Notes under the pieces: model-generated
What the model was told of the DNA's origin: nothing
What the model saw: the letters and a program-made list of their open reading frames with translations, nothing else
The model's database searches: none
Shown here: piece after piece, positions 25,501-36,147 of the stretch
How the letters are laid out: the number at the start of each line of letters is the position of its first letter
Position numbering within the stretch: position 1 is the first letter of the stretch
Position numbers and translations under genes: made by a program
Assembly: GCF_034314165.1 (NCBI RefSeq)
Contig: NZ_JAVIWK010000001.1
Span: forward strand, 6,897,001-6,961,000
DNA: 64,000 bases
DNA from: Pseudomonas sp. Bout1
Lineage (GTDB): Bacteria; Pseudomonadota; Gammaproteobacteria; Pseudomonadales; Pseudomonadaceae
Direction of reading: 5' to 3'

Positions 25501-26130
25501 ATGGCAGAACTCTGGTTGTTTTTACTTGCACTGGCGGTGGTGTACCTGTTGCCCGGCCCGGACATGATCCTGCTGCTGCAAACCGGCGCCCGCCAGGGAA
25601 AGGCGATGGCGCTGGCAACGGCAGCCGGTTTGGGGCTGGCCCGAGGCTGCCACGTGGCGCTGGCAGGGATGGGCCTGGCAACGTTGTTCAAGGTTGCGCC
25701 ATGGACGTTCGATGTGGTGCGCCTGGGCGGTGCGGCGTATCTACTGTGGATCGGCGTGCAGTGCCTGCGCGCCAACCTGCTGCCCAACCTGAATGCGCTA
25801 GGCGGCACAGCACCGGCGCACGCCTGGCGCGAAGCCTTCCAGCGCGGCCTGCTGACCAACCTGCTCAACCCCAAGGCGTTGCTGTTCTGCTCCGTATTGC
25901 TGCCGCAATTTATCGATCCACTTGGCCCTTCGGTAACGGCGCAGTTTGCATCGTTGGGCGTGATTCTGGTGGCCGTCGGCCTGGCATTCGACAGTTGCTA
26001 CGGCCTGGCTGGCGCAAGAGTCGGCCGCTGGCTGGAGCGCAGCCCATCGGCCCAACGCCTCCAACAATGGTTGTTTGGCAGCCTTTTGATCGGTTTTGCG
26101 ATACGCCTCACTTTCGTGCAGCACGCCTGA
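25501..26130 (+). CDS. LysE/RhtB family amino-acid exporter
   Basis: A 209-aa inner-membrane exporter with six hydrophobic segments and the LysE signature PGPDMILLLQTGARQG near residue 17. AAGGGGC lies 7 bases before the ATG at 25501. It is divergent from an Lrp/AsnC regulator, a common pairing for homoserine, threonine or other amino acid exporters. Substrate not readable. Confidence 0.87.
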   Translation: MAELWLFLLALAVVYLLPGPDMILLLQTGARQGKAMALATAAGLGLARGCHVALAGMGLATLFKVAPWTFDVVRLGGAAYLLWIGVQCLRANLLPNLNALGGTAPAHAWREAFQRGLLTNLLNPKALLFCSVLLPQFIDPLGPSVTAQFASLGVILVAVGLAFDSCYGLAGARVGRWLERSPSAQRLQQWLFGSLLIGFAIRLTFVQHA

Positions 26131-26209
26131 GCTGTACGGCGTATTTGCCGTCATCTTTTGTATTAAAGAGACGTGTAAGATACGCGACACATTGCCAGGG
26201 ATGCTCACC

Positions 26210-29200
26210 ATGTTTGATTCGTTAAAAGCGACCAGCCGCCGTTTTTTCGGCGCCTTGATCTCAGTGGTGAGTGTTCTGTTGCACGCCGTGCGATGGCTGG
26301 CGCGCAGCCTGTTCGGCCAATGGCAACCGCCGCGCTGGTTGCACGCCGCAGGCACCGGCGTGGTGAACGCCGGCCATAAGGCCCGGGCGTATCCGCGCCA
26401 GGCCGCTGGCGGCGTACTGGCCCTGGTGTTGCTGGTGGCCGTAGGCTTTTATGGCTGGCATTGGTATTCCCACCTGCCGCAGCCCCACACCGTGGGCTAT
26501 TCGCTGCACAAGCCCAACCTGACGGATTACACCCAGCCGCAGCCCGTTGTGGATAACTTGCAGGTGCGCTTCGCCGAATCCGTGGCACCGCTGGCAGCGA
26601 TTGGCAAACCGGTCACCGAAGGCATCACCCTCAAGCCGGCCATCGCTGGAGCCTGGCGCTGGTCGGATGACCACAGCCTAATGTTCACCCCGGAAAAAGA
26701 CTGGCCCGTCGACGCCCACTACACCATCGACCTGGCCAAGAAGAACCTGTTGGCCGACGGCGTGCTACTTGGCCAATACAGCAGCCAATTTTCCACCCAA
26801 CCGTTCCGCGCCACCTTGGCGCAAAACGAGTTGTACCAGGACCCAAGCAACCCGACGCAGAAACAGTTGGTAGCGACCTTCCACTTTTCCCACCCGGTAG
26901 ATGAAGACAGCGTACGCAAGCGTGCCACGGTCACCCTCGGCAAAGGCCTGGCCTACCGCGACGCGCAACTGCCCAACCGCCCGGAAATCAGCTTCGACGA
27001 GCACAAGCTCAATGCCTTCGTGCGCTCCGCCGCCCTGGCCACTCCGCTGGAAAGCACCCCGGTCAGCGCCAAGCTCGATGAAGGCCTCAAGGCACGTGAC
27101 GGCGGCAACGCCAGCCCGGCGCCATTGGTGGCCGAAGTTACCGTACCCGGGCGCTATCGCCTGACTTTTACCGGCGCCGAAGTCAGCTTTGTCGACAACG
27201 AACGCGCCGAGCCCGAGCCGGTATTGATGTTCAGCAGCTCCAGCGCCGTGGCCGATGAAACCATCGCCAACAAAGTGCAGGCCTGGATGCTGCCGGAAAA
27301 AGCCCAGGACGACACCCGCCCCTGGAACCTGCAAGACATCGACGACAAGCTGTTGGCCAGCAGCACCAAGGTCAAGCTGACCCACGTGCCGAGCGTCGAA
27401 CCGCTGAATACCCTGCACGCCTTCAAGTTCAAGGCCCCGCCTGGCCGCGCCCTGTATGTGCGGGTACCGGCCAACCTGGAAGCCATCGGCGGCTACCTGG
27501 CGAAAAATCCGACAGCTTCCCTGGTGAGCATGCCGGCCTATCCGCGCACGCTGCAGTTCCTGTCTGACGGCGCCCTGCTCAGTCTTACCGGCGAAAAACG
27601 CCTGGGCTTCATGGCCCGCGGCGTACCCGGCGCCCACGTGGAAATTGCCCGCCTGCTGCCCAACCAGTTGCAGCACCTGGTGGACCAGAGCAGCGGCAGT
27701 TTTGCTCGACCGAATTTTGCAAATGACTACTTCGACCGGATGGTGGAGCGTCAGAGCCTGGACATTCCGCTGTCGGCTGGCGACCCGTCCAAAACGCTCT
27801 ATGACAATGTTGACCTGAGCAATTACCTGACGGCCAACGGCGGCCGCCGCGGCATTTTTGTGCTCAAGTTGAGCCCACAGGACGACCCGGCCGATCGCAC
27901 CTTTGAGTATTCCCACGACTCCACCAGCGACCTGCGCTTCATCGTGGTCACCGACTTGGGCATCATCGCCAAGCGCTCCAGCGACGGCAGCCACGATGTG
28001 TACGTGCAGTCCATCGGCAACGGCTCGCCGGTAGCCGACGCCCAGGTCGATATCATCGGCCGCAACGGTTTGCCGGTGGCCAGTGGCCGTACCGACACCG
28101 AAGGCCACGCGCATTTTGCCAAGCTGGATGAACTGCGCCGCGAGAAAACCCCGCTGATGTATGTGGTCAGTCGCGGCAATGACCAATCCTTCCTGCCGAT
28201 TGCCCGTCAGTCCCAGCAGCTGGATTTGTCGCGCTTTGATGTCGGCGGCCTGGAAGAGGACGGTGCGATCAATCGCCTCAGTGCCTACCTGTTTACCGAC
28301 CGTGGCCTGTACCGGCCCGGCGAAACCGCGCACCTGGGCATGATCGTGCGCAGCGGCGACTGGAAAGGCGCGCTGCAAGGCTTGCCCGTTGAGCTGCAAA
28401 TCACCGACCCACGGGGCCTGGAGGTGATTCGCCAGCCGCTGAAGCTTTCCGCCAGCGGTTTTGAAACCTTTGATTTCCCGAGCAGCGAAGTCGCGCCTTC
28501 CGGGGATTACACCGCCACCTTGCAACTGATCGGCGAGAAGCAGCGACGCACTGACCTGGGCAGCGTCAGCTTCAAGGTCCGCGACTTCGAACCGGACCGA
28601 ATGAAAGTCAGCCTCAGCCTGCACGACACCCCGGTGCTGGGCTGGATCCCGCCAGACCAAGTGGTGGCCAAGGTCACCGCGATGCACTTGTTCGGCGCTC
28701 CGGCGGCCGGCCGTCGCGTTACGGCCAAAATGTCCCTGAGCCCAACGCTCGCGGCCTTTGATCGCTACCCCGATTACCGTTTCCGCCTGAACGACTCGCT
28801 GGAAGAAGCCAGCTCCGAAGACCTGGCCGAAACCACCGTCGACGACAATGGCCAGGCGGTGCTGGACCTCAACCTGCAACGCTTCGCCAACAGCACCTAC
28901 CGCCTGCAAGTGATGACCCAGGTGTACGAAGCCGAAGGCGGCCGCAACGTCGCCGCACAAAGCGCGTTGCTGGTCTCGGCGGCGCACTACCTGGTAGGTG
29001 TGAAGAGCCAGGATTCGCTGTCGTTCGTCGCCAAGGACGCGCCGCGCCAGGTGCAATGGCTGGCCGTCGCGCCAGACCTCACGCCGGTCGCCGTGGACGG
29101 CCTGACCAGTGAAGTGGTGGAGCACCGCTACGTCTCGGTGCTGGTGAAGCAATCCAACGGCACCTACAAGTACGAGTCGCGCATCAAGAACATCAGCCAG

Positions 29201-32053
29201 CTGGCCTCGCCTGTCGTAATGACCAAGGACGGCGCCAAGCAAACCCTGAACACCGGCACCCCGGGCGATTTCACCCTGCAGCTCAAGGACGCCAACGGCA
29301 ACCTGCTGAACCAGATCGACTACAGCGTGGCCGGCCGGGGCAACACCTCGCGCTCCCTGGAACGCAACGCCGAGTTGCAACTGCGCCTGGATAAACGCAG
29401 CTACGCCACCGGTGATGAGATCGCCATCAGTATTCGTGCGCCGTACACCGGTGCCGGGTTGATCACCATCGAGCGGGACAAGGTCTACACCCAGCAATGG
29501 TTCAAGGCCGACAGCACCAACAGCGTGCAACACATCCGCGTTCCTGCGGGGCTTGAGGGCAATGCCTACGTCAACGTGCAGTTCGTGCGGGACATCGGCT
29601 CGTCCGAGGTCTACATGAGCCCGCTGTCCTACGGCGTGGTGCCGTTCAGCATCAACCTCGATGCGCGGCGCATGGCGTTGAAAGTCGAAGGCCCGGCGAA
29701 GATCGAGCCGGGGCAGACCCTGGATATCAAGGTCAACGCCGACCGCCCTGGCCGCGCAGTGGTCTACGCGGTGGACGAAGGCATCCTGCAAGTGGCGCGC
29801 TACCAGGCGCCGGACCCGCTGGGCTTCTTCTTCCAGAAGCGCGCGTTGGAGGTTGGTACCAGTCAGATCCTTGACCTGATCCTGCCGGAATTCAGCCGTC
29901 TGCTCAGTGGGGCAGCGCCCGGTGGTGATACCGAGGGTGCCCTGGCCAACCACCTCAACCCGTTCAAGCGCAAACACCAGCCGCCTGTGGCCTGGTGGTC
30001 TGGCCTGGTGGACTTGCCGGCCGGTGAAACCGTGCTGCATTACCAGGTCCCGGACAGCTTCAACGGCAAGCTGCACCTGTTTGCGGTGGCCGTGGACAGT
30101 GACAGCGTGGGCGTCAGCGAAGCCAACACCGAAGTGCGCGGGCCGCTGGTGATCACGCCGAACGTGCCGGCCTTTGTCGCACCGGGGGATGTGTTCAGCG
30201 TCAGCGCCGGGGTGTTCAGCAACCTGGACGCCGCGGCGGACGTGAAGTTTGAAGTGCAGACCAGCGATGGCCTGCAGGTGCAAGGCGACAAGGCCAGCAC
30301 CCTGGCGTTGCAACCGCGCAAGGAAGGCGTTGCCGAGTTCAAGATCAAGGTAGGCGAAAACCTCGGCTCGGCCGACTTGCGCTTCGTCGCGGTGCTGCCG
30401 GATGGCAAGCGTATCCAGGTAGCGGAAACCACCTCGATCCGGCCATTGAGCGAGCATCGCGTTGCCCTGAGCCTGGGCCGTTTCGACAGCGCCAGCAAAG
30501 AGTTGAAACCGACCCGTGAGCTGTTCAGCCAGTTGCGCGATGTGCAGTTGGGCGTCGCCGCGTCGCCGCTGGTTTGGGCCAACGGCCTCAAGCATTACCT
30601 GGATGACTACGGCTACGCCTGCACCGAACAGTTGGTGTCCAAGGCAATGCCTGCGTTGATCTGGGGCGGCAACGCGCCCGAGGCCGAGCAGGCCTTCAGC
30701 GGCGCGGTGCGCATGCTGCGTCAGCGGCAGAACCAGGCCGGTGGTTTCGGCTTGTGGGCGGCCAACCCGGACGTGGCGCCGTACGCCAGCCTGTACGCCA
30801 CCGACTTCCTGATCGAGGCCCGGGAGCGCGGGCTGCCGGTGCCGGAAGACCTGTTGCAACGCTCCAACGCGTACCTCACCGACCTGGCCAACGGCCCGAG
30901 CGAAGGCCTGTCGGAATTGCGTAACCGCGCCTACGCCAGTTACCTGTTGAGCCGTCAGGGGATTCTGGTAAGCGGCGCCTTGAGCGATATCCGCGAACGC
31001 TATGAAAGCTACTTCAAGGACACCTGGCAGAACGACATTGGCGCCGCGTACCTGGCCGCCAGCTACAAGTTGCTCAAGCAGGATCGCCAGGCCGATGCAG
31101 TGTTCCGCAAAGTCCCATGGCTTTCCCTTGTGGATAAGTGGAACAGCGACGGCCTGTATTACGACCCGCTGGTGCACGACGCCGAGCACCTGCATTTGCT
31201 CGCCCGGCACTTCCCCCAAATGCTCGACGATGTGCCGGCCAGCCTGCTGGATAAACTCGGCAAGCGCCTCAACGAGCAGCGCTACAACTCGCTGTCGGCG
31301 GCGCTTTTGCTGCGGGCCCTGGACAACTACGGCCAGCGCGCGCAAAGCGACATGACGCTCAAGGCGACTGCTTGGCTCGGCGACAAGCAGCAACAGTTGT
31401 TGCAGATGGCCGGCCAGCCGCCACGTGCGGCGGTACCGGCCGGCACGCAAAAACTGCAAATGGAAAAATCCGACGGCCCGGCGGCGTTCTACATGCTGAG
31501 CGAAGCCGGCTATGACAAGGGCGCTACGCTGAAACCGATCAACAACGGCCTGGAAATCATCCACGAATACCTCGACCTCAAAGGCAACCCGGTCAGCAAG
31601 GTCGCGGTGGGTGATGAGTTCCTGGTGCGCCTGCGCTTGCGGGCCACCGACCGTGACCAGGTGCAGCAAGTGGCCGTGGTCGACTTGCTGCCGGGTGGTG
31701 TCGAGCCTGTGTATAACTTGCCGCCGGAGCCGGAAGCGGCCAGCAGCGAGGAAAGCGAAGGCGACGATTCGGAGTACGTTGAAACCAGCGAAGACACCGA
31801 GGAAGCCGACGCCTGGCAAGCGCCGATCGGCGAGACCGACCTGAGCAACTGGCAGCCGGACTATGTCGATGTGCGTGATGACCGAGTGGTGTTGTACGGC
31901 ACCGCGCTGCGGGATGTAGGCACCTTCGTGTACCGCGTGCGCGCCACCAACGCCGGTACCTTCAATACGCCACCGGCCTACGCCGAGGGCATGTACGAAA
32001 CCACCCTGCAAGGACGCGGCAAAGTAGGCCAGCTTGAAATTACCAAGCCTTAA
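26210..32053 (+). CDS. Bacterial alpha-2-macroglobulin family protein
   Basis: A 1947-aa envelope protein, probably anchored in the inner membrane by a segment near residues 57-77 and exposed to the periplasm, where the family traps proteases. The usual A2M order is seen: several MG beta-domains, the bait-region part, and the thioester domain with CTEQ at Cys1471. An acidic stretch rich in Glu, Asp and Ser lies near 1830-1855. I chose ATG 26210, 9 bases after AGGG, over ATG 26201. The pbpC start lies inside its last codons, the well-known yfhM-pbpC type pairing. Confidence 0.92.
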   Translation: MFDSLKATSRRFFGALISVVSVLLHAVRWLARSLFGQWQPPRWLHAAGTGVVNAGHKARAYPRQAAGGVLALVLLVAVGFYGWHWYSHLPQPHTVGYSLHKPNLTDYTQPQPVVDNLQVRFAESVAPLAAIGKPVTEGITLKPAIAGAWRWSDDHSLMFTPEKDWPVDAHYTIDLAKKNLLADGVLLGQYSSQFSTQPFRATLAQNELYQDPSNPTQKQLVATFHFSHPVDEDSVRKRATVTLGKGLAYRDAQLPNRPEISFDEHKLNAFVRSAALATPLESTPVSAKLDEGLKARDGGNASPAPLVAEVTVPGRYRLTFTGAEVSFVDNERAEPEPVLMFSSSSAVADETIANKVQAWMLPEKAQDDTRPWNLQDIDDKLLASSTKVKLTHVPSVEPLNTLHAFKFKAPPGRALYVRVPANLEAIGGYLAKNPTASLVSMPAYPRTLQFLSDGALLSLTGEKRLGFMARGVPGAHVEIARLLPNQLQHLVDQSSGSFARPNFANDYFDRMVERQSLDIPLSAGDPSKTLYDNVDLSNYLTANGGRRGIFVLKLSPQDDPADRTFEYSHDSTSDLRFIVVTDLGIIAKRSSDGSHDVYVQSIGNGSPVADAQVDIIGRNGLPVASGRTDTEGHAHFAKLDELRREKTPLMYVVSRGNDQSFLPIARQSQQLDLSRFDVGGLEEDGAINRLSAYLFTDRGLYRPGETAHLGMIVRSGDWKGALQGLPVELQITDPRGLEVIRQPLKLSASGFETFDFPSSEVAPSGDYTATLQLIGEKQRRTDLGSVSFKVRDFEPDRMKVSLSLHDTPVLGWIPPDQVVAKVTAMHLFGAPAAGRRVTAKMSLSPTLAAFDRYPDYRFRLNDSLEEASSEDLAETTVDDNGQAVLDLNLQRFANSTYRLQVMTQVYEAEGGRNVAAQSALLVSAAHYLVGVKSQDSLSFVAKDAPRQVQWLAVAPDLTPVAVDGLTSEVVEHRYVSVLVKQSNGTYKYESRIKNISQLASPVVMTKDGAKQTLNTGTPGDFTLQLKDANGNLLNQIDYSVAGRGNTSRSLERNAELQLRLDKRSYATGDEIAISIRAPYTGAGLITIERDKVYTQQWFKADSTNSVQHIRVPAGLEGNAYVNVQFVRDIGSSEVYMSPLSYGVVPFSINLDARRMALKVEGPAKIEPGQTLDIKVNADRPGRAVVYAVDEGILQVARYQAPDPLGFFFQKRALEVGTSQILDLILPEFSRLLSGAAPGGDTEGALANHLNPFKRKHQPPVAWWSGLVDLPAGETVLHYQVPDSFNGKLHLFAVAVDSDSVGVSEANTEVRGPLVITPNVPAFVAPGDVFSVSAGVFSNLDAAADVKFEVQTSDGLQVQGDKASTLALQPRKEGVAEFKIKVGENLGSADLRFVAVLPDGKRIQVAETTSIRPLSEHRVALSLGRFDSASKELKPTRELFSQLRDVQLGVAASPLVWANGLKHYLDDYGYACTEQLVSKAMPALIWGGNAPEAEQAFSGAVRMLRQRQNQAGGFGLWAANPDVAPYASLYATDFLIEARERGLPVPEDLLQRSNAYLTDLANGPSEGLSELRNRAYASYLLSRQGILVSGALSDIRERYESYFKDTWQNDIGAAYLAASYKLLKQDRQADAVFRKVPWLSLVDKWNSDGLYYDPLVHDAEHLHLLARHFPQMLDDVPASLLDKLGKRLNEQRYNSLSAALLLRALDNYGQRAQSDMTLKATAWLGDKQQQLLQMAGQPPRAAVPAGTQKLQMEKSDGPAAFYMLSEAGYDKGATLKPINNGLEIIHEYLDLKGNPVSKVAVGDEFLVRLRLRATDRDQVQQVAVVDLLPGGVEPVYNLPPEPEAASSEESEGDDSEYVETSEDTEEADAWQAPIGETDLSNWQPDYVDVRDDRVVLYGTALRDVGTFVYRVRATNAGTFNTPPAYAEGMYETTLQGRGKVGQLEITKP

Positions 32054-34331
32054 ACGCCTGACGCCGCTGCTGGCAGCGGCGCTGATTCTGGCGGGGCTGC
32101 GGTTGTGGCCCCATGCACCGCTGGAACACGCTGCCACCTCCTCACGGGTGGTGCTGGCCGACGACGGTTCGCTGCTGCGCATGACCCTGGCGGCTGACGG
32201 GCAATATCGCCTGTGGCTACCGCTGGAGCGGATTTCTCCGTCACTGGTGGAGGCGCTGCTGCTCAAGGAAGACCGCAACTTCTATTGGCACCCGGGAATC
32301 AATCCCCCGGCGTTACTGCGGGCGGCCATGGCCACCTACAGCGGCGGCCAGCGCCAGGGCGGTTCGACGTTGAGCATGCAGTTGGCCAGGCGTCTGTGGG
32401 ATCTGAATACCCGCCAGGTGCCCGGCAAGCTCGAGCAAATGGCCTTGGCGTTGTGGCTGGAGGCGCGCTACAGCAAGCATGACATCCTGGAGGCCTATCT
32501 CAACCTGGCACCCATGGGCGGTAATATCGAAGGCGCCGAAGCGGCCAGCCGGATTTACTTTGGCAAGTCCGCAGCGCAATTGTCTTTGTCTGAAGCCCTC
32601 GCCCTGGCCGTGATTCCCCAGCAACCCGGCCGCCGCGCGCGCTTCGGCCCATCGCTGCAAACCGCCCGGCAGCGGCTGATGGCCGATTGGCGGGAGACTT
32701 ATCCACAGGACCCGCGAAACGACAGTTTGTTGGACCTGCCACTGGAAGCCCGCACCCGCCAGCAAATCCCGTTTCTGGCGCCGCACCTGAGCGAACAACT
32801 GCTGGCCTCGCAGACCGGCAACGAGCTGAACAGCACCCTCAACCTGCCACTGCAACAATTGCTGGAGCGCCTGATCACCGGCTTTATCGCCGAGCGCCGC
32901 AGCAGCGGTGTGGAAAACGCCACGGCGATCCTGATCGACAGCCGCGACCAGAGCGTAAAAGCCCTGGTGGGCTCGGCAGACTACTCATCCACGGGCATTC
33001 ACGGCCAGGTCAACGGCGTGCTGTCGCGGCGTTCGCCGGGCTCGACCCTCAAGCCATTCCTGTATGGGCTGGCGCTGGACCAAGGGGTGATCCACCCCAT
33101 GAGCATCCTCAAGGACATGCCGAGTAACTTCGGCTACTTCCAGCCGGAAAATTTCGACGGCAGTTTTGTCGGCCCGGTGACGGCCCGCGACGCGCTTATT
33201 CGCAGCCGCAATATCCCGGCTGTCTGGCTGGCCAGCCAAACCCGCTCGCCGTCACTCTACGGATTGCTACAACGCGCCGGGATCAAGGGCCTTCGAGGCG
33301 AAAGCCATTACGGCTTGGCACTGGCCTTGGGCGGCGGCGAGATGACGCCCGAGGAACTGGCGCGGCTGTATGTGATGTTGGCAGGTGACGGGCATTTGCG
33401 GCCCCTGCGCTATTTGCAGGAGCAGCCGCAAACCACCGGCGCCCAGTTACTCACACCGCAGGCCGCGTTTATGGTGCGCGACATGCTGCGGCGCAACCCG
33501 CGCCCGGACGGCCTGCCGGGACGCCATTGGCGCACGGCCTGGAAGACCGGCACGTCCTGGGGTTTTCACGATGCCTGGAGCGCAGGCCTCGTAGGCCCGT
33601 ACGTGCTGGTGGTGTGGGTGGGCAACTTCGACGGCCGTCCGAACCCTGAGTTTATCGGCGCGAAAACCGCCGCACCGCTGTTCTTCCGCATCGCCGACGC
33701 CCTGCCGCTGGCCTTGCCCAATGTGGTGATCAAACCCGACAAGCCGCCCGCCGGGTTGATCCGCATCGACGTCTGCGCCGCCTCCGGCGAGTTGCCCAAC
33801 CGCTGGTGCCCGCGCACTCGCAAGACGTGGTACATCCCCGGCGTGTCACCGATTCGCGTGTCCAACCTGCACCGCCCGGTGCTGATCGACACCCGCACCG
33901 GCAAGGCCGCGTGCCCGCCCTTCGACCCGCAGTACACTCGCGAAGAAGTCTTCGAATTCTGGCCCAGCGATGTGCAGCGGCTGTTTCGCGCCGCCGGGCT
34001 GCCGCGACGCACGCCGCCCAATGTGCAGAAAAGCTGCCAACCCAATCGCATCGGCGACCAGAGCGAAGCGCCGCAGATTCGTTCGCCACTGACCCAGGTC
34101 AGCTACCATCTGCGCCTGTCACAGCCCCAGGAAAGCATTCCGCTGAACGCCAACGCGGCCAGTGATGCGCAGACGCTGTATTGGTTCGCCGACCAGACAT
34201 TGATTGGCCAGGGCCCGCCGCAAACCACGCTGAACTGGCGCCCGGGCAAGTCGGGGGAATATCGGTTGCGGGTGACTGATGATCAGGGCCGTAGCGCCAG
34301 CCGGGGCTTGAAAGTGGAGTTTGTGCCCTGA
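32034..34331 (+). CDS. pbpC: Penicillin-binding protein 1C
   Basis: A 765-aa bifunctional peptidoglycan synthase. It has an N-terminal membrane anchor (about 7-23), a glycosyltransferase (GT51) domain with EDRNFYWHPG near 76 and QGGSTLSMQLAR near 106, a transpeptidase domain with STLK (Ser near 337), SRN and KTGTS, and a C-terminal BiPBP_C domain. It starts at a TTG that overlaps the end of the A2M gene by 20 bases, which suggests coupled translation. With the A2M protein it may repair the wall and block proteases after envelope damage. Confidence 0.92.
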   Translation: MKLPSLKRLTPLLAAALILAGLRLWPHAPLEHAATSSRVVLADDGSLLRMTLAADGQYRLWLPLERISPSLVEALLLKEDRNFYWHPGINPPALLRAAMATYSGGQRQGGSTLSMQLARRLWDLNTRQVPGKLEQMALALWLEARYSKHDILEAYLNLAPMGGNIEGAEAASRIYFGKSAAQLSLSEALALAVIPQQPGRRARFGPSLQTARQRLMADWRETYPQDPRNDSLLDLPLEARTRQQIPFLAPHLSEQLLASQTGNELNSTLNLPLQQLLERLITGFIAERRSSGVENATAILIDSRDQSVKALVGSADYSSTGIHGQVNGVLSRRSPGSTLKPFLYGLALDQGVIHPMSILKDMPSNFGYFQPENFDGSFVGPVTARDALIRSRNIPAVWLASQTRSPSLYGLLQRAGIKGLRGESHYGLALALGGGEMTPEELARLYVMLAGDGHLRPLRYLQEQPQTTGAQLLTPQAAFMVRDMLRRNPRPDGLPGRHWRTAWKTGTSWGFHDAWSAGLVGPYVLVVWVGNFDGRPNPEFIGAKTAAPLFFRIADALPLALPNVVIKPDKPPAGLIRIDVCAASGELPNRWCPRTRKTWYIPGVSPIRVSNLHRPVLIDTRTGKAACPPFDPQYTREEVFEFWPSDVQRLFRAAGLPRRTPPNVQKSCQPNRIGDQSEAPQIRSPLTQVSYHLRLSQPQESIPLNANAASDAQTLYWFADQTLIGQGPPQTTLNWRPGKSGEYRLRVTDDQGRSASRGLKVEFVP

Positions 34332-35498
34332 TCAGGCATCTTCGTCGCCGAAACTGGCGGTGCCGGCGTCTTTTGTAAAATGCTTGTACGCCGCGCCCAG
34401 CTTGCGCTGCTCAAAGATCGAGAACACCAGGGTGCCCAGCAGAATCATCATCCACACCAGGAACACCTTCATGGTGTCCACCTGGGCTACCACCAGCAGC
34501 AAGGTCACCACGCCGCCAATCACCATGCCCAGGCCCATCCAGGCACCCAGCACCCGGCCTACCGCCAGGCGCATGCCCTTGGGCAGCAAGAGCCGCAGTG
34601 CGAGCAACACCACAAACATCGACAGCAAGAACCCGAACGCGGCCATGAAGGGAATCACGAAGCCGTTGTCACGGTACAACCAGGCCAAAAAGCGATAGGC
34701 CGGGTTCAGTGCCGCCATTTGCTGGTAGGTGGCGGGGCCCGGCAAATGCAACTGGGCAAAATGCTCCGGGGTCATGGCCATGATGCCGACGCCGATCAAA
34801 CCCACCACCACCGCGTAAAAACCACCGGCGCGCCACAGCGGCGCCAGCACGCGGCGATTCTCCACATCCTTGGTCTCGGCCAGGCCGAACACCGCATCAC
34901 GTTGCCGGCCCTGGGCAATCACCGTCTTGCCTTCGCGCTCGCAGGCATCGCCAATCAGCATTACCTGCATATCCTGGGTGAGCAGCAGTTCGCCCTGACG
35001 GCGTGAGCTACCGATCAATTCATGTTCGTCAGGGGACTTCTTGCCGAACAGGTCGATGCCTTCGGCAAACACCGACACTTCCCCCGTGGCATCCTGCAGG
35101 CGGAAGTCATTGCAGCGAGCTTCGGCCGAAACCTGGCTCCAGCTCCAATCGCCGTCCTTGTCCTTGGTGCCTTCCTCGACGATCCACACGTAACCGGCGC
35201 AAGGCTTGCCGTTGACCGGGGAAACCAGCGGCGTGTCGACGATCACCTTGCCGTTCACTTCCACCAGGCCCATGGCCAATGCGCGTATCTGGCTGGTGGC
35301 CAGACGCTGTTCGGTGCGATAGAAGTTGGGGCCGAAGCTGGCCAGCAGGCCGATCAAGATGCAAACCGGGAAAAACAGCGCCACCAGGATCGTCGGGGCA
35401 TAGACCATCAGGCCGATGAAACCCGCGAGAAAGACTAGCGCCACCAGGGTTTTCCACGCTGGCTTTTTCGCGACAACGCCCGCCTGGGTAGTTTTCAT
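34332..35498 (-). CDS. GIDE-domain membrane protein
   Basis: A 388-aa membrane protein with hydrophobic segments near 16-55, 225-245, 285-315 and 325-355, and a GIDE-type domain (about 65-215) related to the non-RING part of mitochondrial MULAN. The domain shows SPVNGKPCAGYVWIVEE and later VYAE-like strands. It is encoded just after a LemA gene with a four-base overlap, a pairing seen in many proteobacteria. Function in bacteria is unknown. Confidence 0.75.
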   Translation of the reverse strand: MKTTQAGVVAKKPAWKTLVALVFLAGFIGLMVYAPTILVALFFPVCILIGLLASFGPNFYRTEQRLATSQIRALAMGLVEVNGKVIVDTPLVSPVNGKPCAGYVWIVEEGTKDKDGDWSWSQVSAEARCNDFRLQDATGEVSVFAEGIDLFGKKSPDEHELIGSSRRQGELLLTQDMQVMLIGDACEREGKTVIAQGRQRDAVFGLAETKDVENRRVLAPLWRAGGFYAVVVGLIGVGIMAMTPEHFAQLHLPGPATYQQMAALNPAYRFLAWLYRDNGFVIPFMAAFGFLLSMFVVLLALRLLLPKGMRLAVGRVLGAWMGLGMVIGGVVTLLLVVAQVDTMKVFLVWMMILLGTLVFSIFEQRKLGAAYKHFTKDAGTASFGDEDA

Positions 35499-36076
35499 GC
35501 GCCCGGCACCTCAAGCTTCACGCCCTCGTAGCGGGTTTCTTCGGCGCTGATGGCCAGCAGCGGGATGCGCTGGTAGCCGAGCATCTTTGCGAAGAACAGG
35601 TCGGGGAAAATCGCGATGGCAATGTTGTAGAGGTTTACCGACTCGTTGAAGAATTCGCGGCGGTCGGCGATGCGTTCCTCCACCGCCGAGATCGCCTGCT
35701 GCAACTCGACCATATTGGGGCCGGAGATCAGCGTCGGGTAATTCTCGGCCACCGCAATCACCGACTTGAGCGCGGTATTGAGCTGGTTGGAGGCATCGAC
35801 CTTATCGGTCAGGCTGCTGGCGTTGAGGTAGGCGGTGCGGGCGTCGCTGAGGCGGGTGAACAGCGCGTTCTCATGGTTCATGGCGGTTTGCACCACGCGC
35901 ATCAGGTCGGGAATCTGGTCGGCCCGTTGCTTGAGCAATACGTCGATGTTGGCGAAGGCTTTATCCACATCGTTGCGCCGCATCACCAGGCCGTTGTAGA
36001 CCCCCACCAGCCAGCCGACCAGGCCGACGACAATAATCAGCACGACGATACCGGCGATCAGCAGTTCTATGTTCAT
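35495..36076 (-). CDS. LemA family protein
   Basis: A 193-aa protein with one N-terminal membrane segment (about 5-25) and an all-helical cytoplasmic or periplasmic domain. The family pattern YNGLVMRRNDVDKAFANIDVLLKQR is visible at residues 28-52, and NSPNYPTL-like AENYPTLIS near 125. It is co-encoded with the GIDE protein. Not related to the sensor kinase LemA/GacS. Function unknown. Confidence 0.87.
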   Translation of the reverse strand: MNIELLIAGIVVLIIVVGLVGWLVGVYNGLVMRRNDVDKAFANIDVLLKQRADQIPDLMRVVQTAMNHENALFTRLSDARTAYLNASSLTDKVDASNQLNTALKSVIAVAENYPTLISGPNMVELQQAISAVEERIADRREFFNESVNLYNIAIAIFPDLFFAKMLGYQRIPLLAISAEETRYEGVKLEVPGA

Positions 36077-36147
36077 GGTGAAGGCATTCCCTGGCTAGTT
36101 ATCCACAGGGCGCATTCTAGGGCCAAAGCGGAGCAATACTCCCGGAA

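Noticed and set aside
26765..32278. Open frame of 1837 codons on the minus strand
   Set aside because: It is the antisense shadow of the alpha-2-macroglobulin gene, caused by GC-rich codon use. The product is low in membrane or domain patterns and has no ribosome site.
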